NCBI GenBank assembly: GCA_002375205.1
Contig: DFLL01000006.1
Span: 1-42,945, forward strand
Reading direction: 5' to 3'
DNA length: 42,945 bases
Source of the DNA: Caryophanales bacterium UBA3620
GTDB lineage: Bacteria > Bacillota_I > Bacilli_A > RF39 > UBA660
The position numbers were made by a program, and so were the translations under genes. The notes below the pieces were generated by a model. The model worked only from the letters and a program-made list of their open reading frames with translations. It had not been told where the DNA came from and ran no database searches. This document shows, piece by piece, positions 17,319 to 24,203 of this stretch (its first letter is position 1; every line of letters starts with the position of its first letter).

Positions 17319-18458
17319 ATGGAATCAGTTAATATGAAAGATATTACGAATAAAATTAGAGATGGACTAGTTTCAAATTATAATTATCCAATGGTTGAGA
17401 ACATAACAATTTTCACAGATGACTCATCTGGTTTTTTACAATATACCATAAAGTTAGTACTTAGAGATTCCTTTGAATTCGTCTTTGATAATGGATACAT
17501 TTCAAATATTGTCGAATTTCAATGTTTTGACTTAGATGATTATAATATTGAACATGTTGTTCAAGAATTTTCTAAAGACTTATATAAAGCTAGATTAAAA
17601 GATTTATATTTGTATAGAAGTAAAGAAGATATAACACAAGAAGAATTGGCGAAAAACTTTGATTATATGTCTGATAAACTATTTTCTAAAAAGTATAATG
17701 AGCTTACAAAGCAAGAAAACAGTATAGTATTTGGATATTCATCTCTTTTTAAATATAATAATTCAAAAGAAATAATTGATGACTTAAAAGAATTCATAAA
17801 TAGAGAAGGTAGATTTCCATTTAAAAAAGAATGGTTATATAAAGTACTTGAATATGCAAAGCAAGTTTCATTTATATCCGATGAAGAATTAAGGGAAATA
17901 TATAATTATGCGAGTTCTCATTCTTTTGATAAACTATGTGGTTTTATAGAACAAGAAAAAAGATGGCCATACCAAAGTGAATTTGAATATTCTAGATGTT
18001 GGAGCGAAGTTTGTTATAATTATAGTAAAGGTTTATATACTGATGAACAAATTATCAAACTAGATGTTCTTTATTCAAGATATAATAATGATAAAGATAG
18101 TTTGGGTGAAAGACTTGTTAATAGTTTTATATCTGGTTTAGGGTATAAAATAGAAAAGCAAAAAACTTTTGAAGATTTAGTTTATAAACAAAAACTTAGA
18201 TTCGATACATGTATTGAAAAAGATGGTAAATTATTATTAATTGAATATGATGGGCCTCAACATTTTAAAGCAATTGACTACTTTGGGGGCCAGAAGAGTT
18301 TAGAAGAAACACAAATAAGGGATAGAATAAAAGATGAGTATTGTCAAAAAAACAATATTCCATTACTAAGAATATCTTATAAGCAACTTAAGGATATGGA
18401 AGAACTAGTAAAAGAATTTATTGAAAAAAATATTGATAAACAAATAAATGTTAAATAA
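17319..18458 (+). CDS. PD-(D/E)XK nuclease-like protein (cassette 4)
   Basis: 379 residues. The C-terminal part has the layout of a PD-(D/E)XK/Vsr-type nuclease: SLGERLVNSFISGLGYKIE (Glu, about 262-280), LRFDTCIEKDGKLLLIEYDGPQHF (about 300-323, in parts LRFDTCIEKDG and KLLLIEYDGPQHF, with Asp and Glu-x-Asp metal ligands), then QIRDRIKDEYC and IPLLRISY. Similar ends occur in phage-type and homing-type nucleases. The middle carries two copies of a motif like EFINREGRFPFKKEW and FIEQEKRWPYQSEF (about 155-225), resembling helicase-associated or DNA-binding repeats. The N-terminal domain is unknown. Start ATG 17319 with AGAGGTGA. Could be defence, repair or homing; only the fold is supported. Confidence 0.7.
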   Translation: MESVNMKDITNKIRDGLVSNYNYPMVENITIFTDDSSGFLQYTIKLVLRDSFEFVFDNGYISNIVEFQCFDLDDYNIEHVVQEFSKDLYKARLKDLYLYRSKEDITQEELAKNFDYMSDKLFSKKYNELTKQENSIVFGYSSLFKYNNSKEIIDDLKEFINREGRFPFKKEWLYKVLEYAKQVSFISDEELREIYNYASSHSFDKLCGFIEQEKRWPYQSEFEYSRCWSEVCYNYSKGLYTDEQIIKLDVLYSRYNNDKDSLGERLVNSFISGLGYKIEKQKTFEDLVYKQKLRFDTCIEKDGKLLLIEYDGPQHFKAIDYFGGQKSLEETQIRDRIKDEYCQKNNIPLLRISYKQLKDMEELVKEFIEKNIDKQINVK

Positions 18459-18460
18459 TA

Positions 18461-18672
18461 AAGGAGGTAATACTCATGAATGAAAATAAAACTAATATAA
18501 ACTGGTTGACTTGTATTTATGGCGACAATCACTTAAAGCCTTATAAAATGGTAGTTTGTGGGAAATGAGATCTTGCAAGTTTTAACAAAAAAAGAAGAAA
18601 TAATTAAAAAAATGAGGTAAAAACTACTCATTTTTGAGAGAAATTAGGGTACTGGCTTGTAATATGCCGACA
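18461..18672 (+). repeat. Array junction D: R, s1, leader, s2 (reference copy)
   Basis: AAAGGAGGTAATACTC then R (ATG 18476, TGG 18503). s1 is CTTGTATTTATGGCGACA (18510-18527). The leader contains CCTTATAAAATGG, TGAGATCTTGCAAG, hairpin AAAAATGAG/CTCATTTTT and AAATTAGGGTACTGG. s2 is CTTGTAATATGCCGACA (18656-18672). A leader ORF of 30 codons from the R ATG ends in TGA at the GATCTTGC block. Confidence 0.85.
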
Positions 18673-18702
18673 CATTTTAATATTTATAAAAAGAGGTGAA
18701 TT

Positions 18703-19284
18703 ATGAAAGATTGGACAAATTATCAAAATAAAACTTATGGTGATGACGTGTGTAAATTACTTATTGAATTTTTAGATAATTATAAAATAGATAATGCAAT
18801 TGATTTAGGATGTGGTAGCGGTAATGAAAGTGTTTATATGGTTAAGAATGGTATTAAAGTATTAGCTATTGATAGACAATTAAATAAAGATTTCATTTTA
18901 AATAGATTATCAGATGATGAAAAAAAACTAATCTCATTTAAAGAAGGTAGTTTTGAAAATATAGAATTACCTAAGACTCAATTACTTACAGCATTTTTTA
19001 GTATCCCATTTTGTAATCCTAACAATTTTGATGAACTATGGACTAAAATTTATAATTCAATTGAAGATAATGGCTATTTTGTAGGACAATTATTTGGTGA
19101 TAGAGATGCTTGGATTGTAGTTGATTCGATTAATACATTTCCTATTGATAAAGTAAAAGAATATTTAAAAAAATTTAAAATAATTAAATTAGAAGAAGTG
19201 GAATACGTTAGAGAAAGTGATAATAAAAAGTGGCACTTTTATGATATAATAGCACAGAAAAAAGTGGGTGATAAGCATGAATAA
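18703..19284 (+). CDS. SAM-dependent methyltransferase (cassette 5)
   Basis: 193 residues. Class I methyltransferase motif I is clear: AIDLGCGSGNESVYM (about 32-46), followed by VLAIDRQ (motif II, acidic residue after strand 2). A motif IV-like LLTAFFSIPFCNP (about 92-104) and GYFVGQLFGDRDAW follow. This resembles the small tellurite-resistance TehB-like or other small-molecule methyltransferases, but the substrate is not determined. ATG 18703 with GAGGTGAAT. The end of the gene overlaps the next R repeat: the stop TAA (19282-19284) is within ATGAATAATG, and the R ribosome-binding site (GTGGGTGAT) lies in its last codons. Confidence 0.85.
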   Translation: MKDWTNYQNKTYGDDVCKLLIEFLDNYKIDNAIDLGCGSGNESVYMVKNGIKVLAIDRQLNKDFILNRLSDDEKKLISFKEGSFENIELPKTQLLTAFFSIPFCNPNNFDELWTKIYNSIEDNGYFVGQLFGDRDAWIVVDSINTFPIDKVKEYLKKFKIIKLEEVEYVRESDNKKWHFYDIIAQKKVGDKHE

Positions 19285-19476
19285 TGAAAATAAAACTAAT
19301 ATAAATTGGTTGGCTTGTATTTATGACGACCATCACGTAACCCTTTATAAAATAAGAAATTTTAAGAAATAAGATCTTGCAAGTTTTAATAAAAAAGTAG
19401 TAAAAAACGAAAAAAAACGGTTAAAATATACTTTTTTTTGAGAGGAATTAGAGTACTGGCTTGTAATATGCCGACA
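19268..19476 (+). repeat. Array junction E: R, s1, leader, s2
   Basis: R has ATG 19277 and TGG 19307. s1 is CTTGTATTTATGACGAC (19314-19330) and s2 is CTTGTAATATGCCGACA (19460-19476). The leader has AAGATCTTGCAAGTTTTAAT and GGAATTAGAGTACTGG. The R start lies inside the preceding gene's last codons. Confidence 0.85.
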
Positions 19477-19507
19477 TATTTTATATTAATAAAAAGAGGT
19501 GTGTAAA

Positions 19508-20086
19508 ATGAATAATATTGTATTAACATCATGTGGAATAAGAAACGAAAATTTTAAAGATAGATTCCATAGAATTATTTCAAAAGAAGAACTAAAAAGT
19601 AAAAAGGTTTTATATATAACAACTGCTTCAGATGGTGAAGAAGACGATGATAAAACATGGATGGATGAAGAATACAAAACTATCTTAGACTTAGGAATAA
19701 ATGAATCTAATATTACAGAATATAAGATAGGTAATGAAATTAACATTTGTGATTTTGATATTATATACATGATGGGAGGTAATACATTTTATCTTCTAGA
19801 TGTGATTAGGAAAACTGGATTTGATAAAATAATTGTGGATTTTATTAATAAAGGTAAAATTTATATAGGTTCTAGTGCTGGTAGTGAAATATTAGGTAAT
19901 TCTATAGATGTAGCATTAGGCTATGATGATAACAATGTTAATATGGTAGATTTTACTGGTTTAAAAATAGTAGATGCTTTAATAGTACCTCACTCAAATA
20001 GAAAAGAAGAATTTATAAGTGAACTAAAAAATAAAACAAAAGAAAACGTGATAACTCTCTATGATGGTGATGGTATAATAATATAG
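19508..20086 (+). CDS. Second peptidase S51-family protein (cassette 6)
   Basis: 192 residues. S51 motifs: NIVLTSCGIRN at the N-terminus, VLYITTASD, DIIYMMGGNTFYLLDVI (about 82-98) and the nucleophile elbow IGSSAGSEI (about 118-126). A His in IVPHSNRKEEF (about 158-168) may complete the catalytic set. ATG 19508 is chosen with AAGAGGTG upstream; an in-frame GTG at 19499 is inside the Shine-Dalgarno. It is closer to PepE-like Firmicutes proteins with a C-terminal YDGDGIII than the first S51 gene of this array. Cassette carries no other gene. Confidence 0.85.
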   Translation: MNNIVLTSCGIRNENFKDRFHRIISKEELKSKKVLYITTASDGEEDDDKTWMDEEYKTILDLGINESNITEYKIGNEINICDFDIIYMMGGNTFYLLDVIRKTGFDKIIVDFINKGKIYIGSSAGSEILGNSIDVALGYDDNNVNMVDFTGLKIVDALIVPHSNRKEEFISELKNKTKENVITLYDGDGIII

Positions 20087-20090
20087 AAAA

Positions 20091-20183
20091 AGGAGTTGAT
20101 CCAAATGAATGAAAATAAAACTAATATAAATTGGTTGATAACAATTTAGTCAACACTAAAAATTTAATTGAGGAGAAAGTAAT
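20091..20183 (+). repeat. Array junction F: R with s1, short leader
   Basis: GGAGTTGATCCAA then R (ATG 20105, TGG 20132-20134); s1 is GATAACAATTTAGTCAACAC (20137-20156). Differs from junction B at only a couple of positions. No leader or s2 before the gene's GAGGAGA. Confidence 0.85.
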
Positions 20184-20465
20184 ATGAAAATATATTATGG
20201 ATTAACTAATGAAGAAGTAAAAGAAAAAATGTTGATTTATATAGGTAAAAAAGAATTTGAACATAAAGGTGTTAATACTTCTTTAAATGGCTTAAAAAAA
20301 TTTATAAAAGATAATAAAATGGAATCTATAATAAAATATTATACTATATTAGATTCAAGCATTTTTAATATTGATAATACCATATTATTTGATGAGGAAT
20401 ATGACATGATTGCTGTTAAAATTCCATTTGAGTTTGAAATAACAAATAAAAATAAATTGTTTTGA
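20184..20465 (+). CDS. Unknown 93-aa protein (cassette 7; intact copy)
   Basis: Not recognised. The product starts MKIYYGLTNEEVKEKMLIY and continues with a short Lys-rich helical segment; the second half is beta-prone and acidic (NTILFDEEYDMIAVKIPFEF). No membrane segment or signal peptide. The ribosome-binding site GAGGAGA is 8 nt before ATG 20184. The region from R_F through the stop and on to R_G is a near-identical duplicate of 16700-17115, where the gene is broken by a one-base deletion. This shows that the cassette moves or duplicates as a unit bounded by R. Confidence 0.75.
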   Translation: MKIYYGLTNEEVKEKMLIYIGKKEFEHKGVNTSLNGLKKFIKDNKMESIIKYYTILDSSIFNIDNTILFDEEYDMIAVKIPFEFEITNKNKLF

Positions 20466-20479
20466 AAAAGTATTAAAGT

Positions 20480-20705
20480 AGGTGAGCAAGTATGAATAAT
20501 GAAAATAAAACTAATATCAATTGGTTGAGAACAATTTAGTCAAGACCAACTCAAAAGCCTTATAATATAAAGGAAAACGGCGAAACAGATCTTGCATGTT
20601 TATGCTATAATATATAAAAAAATATGAAAATTAGTGAAAATAGAGTAATTTTTAAGTGAAAATTGCTTAGGAATTGATATGGTGAGAACGGCTAGTTAAG
20701 ACCAA
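20480..20705 (+). repeat. Array junction G: R, s1, leader, s2
   Basis: R has ATG 20492 and TGG 20522. s1 (20526-20549) has arms TGAGAAC and AAGACCAA; s2 (20683-20705) has the same arms with a centre one base shorter. The leader has AGATCTTGCATG, an extended -10-like TGCTATAAT (20603-20611 region), and hairpin AAAATTA/TAATTTT. The leader ORF is cut short by TAG. Confidence 0.8.
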
Positions 20706-20725
20706 ATAGAGAAGATGGTGATTTT

Positions 20726-21451
20726 ATGCAAATTAAATTTGGAAATATTACTTATAGAAATGATAATGGAGAAGTAATATCAAAAAATGAACATGATATA
20801 TTAAGAAACAAATTTCAAGAAGATGTAGATAATGCATACAATGAAAAGGCAAATCAAATTATATCTAGGATTAAAGGTATTGCTACTTCTGATATAGAAA
20901 AATTGTGGATGTTATTTGATTATTTAACTTCAGATAATATGTCATACAATTTACAGGGAACTACACAGGATGGTAGATTAGCCCTTGATTATGGATATAG
21001 TTTTGCTCCATACAAATCATGGAAAATACAACAAGGAACTAAATATCCAGCATTATTGAATAATGCTGGTATATGTATAACATATTCACTTGCATTTGAG
21101 GATTTAGCGAATAAACTTGGTATTCCTTGTAGAGTAATTAGTGGTTATACTGGAATGGAACATGCATGGAATGTTGTATTAATAAACAATCAAGTAAAAC
21201 AAATAGATGTAGCTTATGCTATTATGAATAGAAGAATAAATAATAAAAAAGATTTCTTTTTAAAAGATACACTTCCAAATAGGACTATTAGTTCTGATCT
21301 TTCTGATTTAGAAAGAAAAATGAAAGAACAATATGCTAAAGAACATCCTCATATTAAGACTATTTCTAGAACAGATAAACCAACTATAAAAATAATTTCT
21401 AGAACAGATGATAATGATGAAGAACCTAAAATAACAATTTATAAAAAATAA
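20726..21451 (+). CDS. Transglutaminase-like cysteine peptidase-fold protein (cassette 8)
   Basis: 241 residues. The Cys-His-Asp triad layout of the transglutaminase-like superfamily is visible: Cys in NNAGICITYSLAFEDLANKL (about 111-130), His in GMEHAWNVVLINN (about 148-160), Asp in KQIDVAYA (about 163-170). No signal peptide, so probably cytoplasmic. The C-terminus repeats I-K-x-I-S-R-T-D three times in degenerate form, a short, charged tail. ATG 20726 with AGATGGTGA. Substrate unknown; in bacteria such folds act as proteases or cross-linking enzymes. Confidence 0.8.
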   Translation: MQIKFGNITYRNDNGEVISKNEHDILRNKFQEDVDNAYNEKANQIISRIKGIATSDIEKLWMLFDYLTSDNMSYNLQGTTQDGRLALDYGYSFAPYKSWKIQQGTKYPALLNNAGICITYSLAFEDLANKLGIPCRVISGYTGMEHAWNVVLINNQVKQIDVAYAIMNRRINNKKDFFLKDTLPNRTISSDLSDLERKMKEQYAKEHPHIKTISRTDKPTIKIISRTDDNDEEPKITIYKK

Positions 21452-21665
21452 AGGAGTTGATCCAAATGAATGAAAATAAAACTAATATAAATTGCCTGCC
21501 TTGTATTTATACTGTACATCAAGGAAATCCTTATAAAATGGGACTTTTTCGTGAATGAGATCTTGCAAGTTTTAATAAACAAACAAGAAATTATTAAAAA
21601 AATAGGTCAAAATATTCTCATTTTTGAGAGGAATTAAGGTACTGACTTGTAACACTATGACACAT
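21452..21665 (+). repeat. Array junction H: R, s1, leader, s2
   Basis: GGAGTTGATCCAA then R (ATG 21466, TGC at 21493). s1 is CTTGTATTTATACTGTACAT (21500-21519) and s2 is CTTGTAACACTATGACACAT (21646-21665). Leader blocks: CCTTATAAAATGGG, TGAGATCTTGCAAG, GGAATTAAGGTACTGA. The 30-codon leader ORF ends at TGA, 63 nt after the Trp-position codon. Confidence 0.8.
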
Positions 21666-21714
21666 TTATATATTAATAAGATGAGTGTTGAAATTTTATA
21701 AATGGAGGTGAATT

Positions 21715-22392
21715 ATGAAACTATTTAAAGATTGGACAAATTTTGAAAAAATATTATTATTTGGAAGTATAGTAATAGTTAGTGTTGTAGGTTTATGTTT
21801 TAAATCAGATTTATTAACAGTATCTTGTTCAATAGTTGGAATAATAACAGTGCTATTGTTAGCTAAAGGGAAAAATTTAGGGCAGGTATTCGGACTATTA
21901 ATAACAATATTATATTCAATAGTTTCATATAAAAATAAATACTATGGAGAAGTATTAATATATGCCTTATTAATGTTACCAATGTATGTTATAGGGATTT
22001 TTACCTGGATAAATCATAAAAATGAAAAAACTAATTCAGTTGAAATAAATTCTATAAAAAAGAAAGAATGGATTATAGTATCATTTGTATTTGCTTTAGT
22101 ATTTGTAGGAATATATTATTTATTAAAAGCTTTCAACACTAATGAACTTATTGTATCAACAATATCAGTGCTAGCTAGTTTATTTGCAGTATATTTACAA
22201 ATAAGAAGAAGTAAATATAGTTTTAGTTTTTATATAGTAAATGATATAATACTAATGTTTTTATGGGGAATCCCTGTAGTGCGTGGTAGTTTTATATTAT
22301 TTCCAATGTTGCTTAATCCTACAATAAATCTTATAAACGATACATATGGATTTTATAATTGGAAAAAGACGGAAAAAGTTCAAAAAAATTAA
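21715..22392 (+). CDS. pnuC: PnuC-like nicotinamide riboside/vitamin transporter (cassette 9)
   Basis: 225 residues with about seven membrane helices. The start (KLFKDWTNFEKILLFGSIV), the KGKNLGQVFGLLITILYSIVSY segment (about 52-73) and the C-terminal IVNDIILMFLWG..PMLLNPTINLINDTYGFYNW are characteristic of PnuC. PnuC proteins bring nicotinamide riboside (or related vitamins such as thiamine in PnuT) across the membrane by facilitated diffusion. Start ATG 21715 with TGGAGGTGA. It is the sole gene of its cassette, with an extra 30-40 nt between s2 and the gene. Confidence 0.88.
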   Translation: MKLFKDWTNFEKILLFGSIVIVSVVGLCFKSDLLTVSCSIVGIITVLLLAKGKNLGQVFGLLITILYSIVSYKNKYYGEVLIYALLMLPMYVIGIFTWINHKNEKTNSVEINSIKKKEWIIVSFVFALVFVGIYYLLKAFNTNELIVSTISVLASLFAVYLQIRRSKYSFSFYIVNDIILMFLWGIPVVRGSFILFPMLLNPTINLINDTYGFYNWKKTEKVQKN

Positions 22393-22615
22393 AGGAGTTG
22401 ATCCAAATGAATGAAAATAAAACTAATATCAACTGGTTGATTACGATTTATTTAACCCCTTTAAAAAATCCTTTATTTATAGGGTTTTGTGAGAATTAAC
22501 ATCTTACATGTTTTATATAAAAATATGTTAAAATAGATGAAAATTAGTTACAAAAGACTATTTTTAATACAAAATGTGGTAGGAATTAATGAGGTGATTA
22601 CACCTTTTAACCCCT
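22392..22615 (+). repeat. Array junction I: R, s1, leader, s2
   Basis: GGAGTTGATCCAA then R (ATG 22407, TGG 22434). s1 arms are TGATTAC and TAACCCCT (22438-22460). s2 has the same arms (22595-22615) with a centre two bases shorter. The leader has TAACATCTTACATG at the fixed 63-nt spacing and hairpin AAAATAG/CTATTTT. Confidence 0.85.
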
Positions 22616-22635
22616 AGATAAAATGAGGTGATAAG

Positions 22636-23337
22636 ATGAAAGTATTACAATGGAATATATGGTATAAAGAAGATATAAATAATATTGCAAAAGAGCTAAG
22701 AAGGATCAATGCCGACGTTGTTTGTATTCAAGAATTAAGTTTTAGTGGTGATGATAGAACAAGTGTTAAGGTATTAAATGAAATTTATCCACATATTTAT
22801 TATGAAATAGCTGACACATTTTTAGATGGTAGAAGTCAGTGCAATGCTATATTATCAAAATATCCATTCGTAAATAAAAATAAATGCTATGTTCAAGAAC
22901 CAGGATTAGATAAAAATGATTATTCAAAAGAAGGAAGAATATATATAGAAGTTTTTATAAACTATAATAATAAGGTGTATAATGTAGGAACTACTCATTT
23001 ATCATACACACATAAATTCGAAGAAACAGAATTAAAAGATAAAGAAGTTAATAAACTAATTGATATTATTAAAAACAAAAAGAATTATATATTTACGGGA
23101 GATTTGAATACAATAAGGACTTCAAAATATATAAATAAGATTAGTGAGTACTATAATTATCATGACACAACTAATACATGGACAACAAAACCATTTTCAT
23201 ATAATGGGTTTGAAGCAAATGAATTAGATTATAAACTTGATTATGTATTTACTTCAAGTGAAATAAATGTAAAAAATATTAAAGTAATTGATACAGAATA
23301 TAGTGATCATTTACCTATACTTTGTGAAATAGATTAA
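22636..23337 (+). CDS. Endonuclease/exonuclease/phosphatase-family protein (cassette 10)
   Basis: 233 residues. EEP-superfamily motifs in order: LQWNIWYKE (about 4-12, metal-binding Asn), VVCIQELSF (about 30-38, metal-binding Glu), YNVGTTHLSYTH (about 116-127), FTGDLNTIR (about 155-163, catalytic Asp and Asn), and the SDHLPILCEI end (Asp-His pair). These enzymes cut phosphodiesters in nucleic acids, lipids or small molecules; the target is not known. There is no signal peptide. Start ATG 22636 with GAGGTGAT. The stop overlaps the next R's upstream part. Confidence 0.85.
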   Translation: MKVLQWNIWYKEDINNIAKELRRINADVVCIQELSFSGDDRTSVKVLNEIYPHIYYEIADTFLDGRSQCNAILSKYPFVNKNKCYVQEPGLDKNDYSKEGRIYIEVFINYNNKVYNVGTTHLSYTHKFEETELKDKEVNKLIDIIKNKKNYIFTGDLNTIRTSKYINKISEYYNYHDTTNTWTTKPFSYNGFEANELDYKLDYVFTSSEINVKNIKVIDTEYSDHLPILCEID

Positions 23338-23556
23338 GGAGTTGATCCAAATGAATGAAAATAAAACTAATATAAATTGGTTGATTACAGTTTATAGTAA
23401 CTTTTGGACAAATCCTTTATTTATAAGGATTTGTGAAGATTAATGTCTTGTACGTTTATTATAAAAAACATCGAAAATTGATAAAAAATAGCCAGAAATA
23501 CTAAAAAAAGGATAAAAAAACAATAGAATTAAGGTGTTGATTACGAGATAGTAACT
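23336..23556 (+). repeat. Array junction J: R, s1, leader, s2
   Basis: GGAGTTGATCCAA then R (ATG 23351, TGG 23378). s1 arms are TTGATTAC and ATAGTAACT (23381-23402). s2 has the same arms (23537-23556) with a centre two bases shorter. The leader ORF ends TAATGTCTTGTACG at 63 nt. The s2 context GAATTAAGGTGTTGATTAC echoes the R-s1 junction itself. Confidence 0.85.
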
Positions 23557-23580
23557 CATAGTAAAAAGTAGGTGAAGTTT

Positions 23581-24153
23581 ATGTCAAAAATTTCAAAAAA
23601 TATAAAGATGTTAGATATACTATCTTCTGGAAAAGTATATAGTTGTAAAAGACTATCTGAAATGTTAGAAGTAAGTCCAAGAACTATAAGACAATATAAA
23701 GATGAACTTGAAAAAGAAGGATTATATATTGAAAATATAATGGGTAAAAATGGAGGGTATAAACTTTATTCTAAAGTTGAAGTACCATCAATTTTATTTA
23801 ATGAAAATGATATAAATAAAATAGATTTAATAATAAATAAATTATCAGATAATGATAAAAAAGAATTGGAAAATATTAAAGAAAAAATAAATAACTATTG
23901 TAGATTGGTAAATAATAAAGATAATATGAGTGAAGAAGATAAAACCAAAATTAATATTATACAAGATGCAATAAATAATAAAAAGAAAATAATGATAGAA
24001 TATTTTAGTAATGGTGTTAAAAAATCAAGATGTATATTACCAATACAAATATATGTATATGAAAATACGATTATGGTAGTTGTACATTATTCAGATGAAC
24101 CTAATGATATAAGGCATCTTAATTTAAAAAGAATAGAAAATATAATTATGTAG
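23581..24153 (+). CDS. HTH-WYL-type transcriptional regulator (cassette 11)
   Basis: 190 residues. An N-terminal winged helix-turn-helix (MLDILSSGKVYSCKRLSEML, then EVSPRTIRQYKDELEKEGLY, about 11-50) is followed by GKNGGYKL, typical of HTH_11. The C-terminal part (KKKIMIEYFSNGVKKSR..ILPIQIYVYENTIMVVVHYS, about 137-175) is a partial WYL domain. WYL proteins are ligand- or nucleotide-responsive regulators often linked to mobile and defence loci. The protein is shorter than usual WYL regulators (about 300 residues), lacking the C-terminal WCX part. ATG 23581 is chosen with AGGTGAAG; an in-frame GTG at 23572 overlaps it. Confidence 0.8.
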   Translation: MSKISKNIKMLDILSSGKVYSCKRLSEMLEVSPRTIRQYKDELEKEGLYIENIMGKNGGYKLYSKVEVPSILFNENDINKIDLIINKLSDNDKKELENIKEKINNYCRLVNNKDNMSEEDKTKINIIQDAINNKKKIMIEYFSNGVKKSRCILPIQIYVYENTIMVVVHYSDEPNDIRHLNLKRIENIIM

Positions 24154-24154
24154 C

Positions 24155-24203
24155 AAAAATACTTCCTATATTAAAGTTTATAATTTATATAGGAGGTATT
24201 TTT
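24155..24203 (+). promoter_or_regulatory. Hairpin sequestering the VOC gene's Shine-Dalgarno
   Basis: AAAAATACTTCCTATA (24155-24170) pairs over 16 positions (one G-U) with TATAGGAGGTATTTTT (24188-24203). The right arm contains AGGAGG, and ATG 24204 follows at once. It looks like a terminator with a T-rich 3' arm but would also hide the ribosome-binding site. Confidence 0.7.

Noticed and set aside
15808..23556. IS110-type bridge RNA
   Set aside because: Bridge RNAs need opposite-sense guide halves and an adjacent IS110 recombinase; here both s arms are same-sense and no recombinase is present. A guide-RNA idea is kept only as one of several hypotheses.
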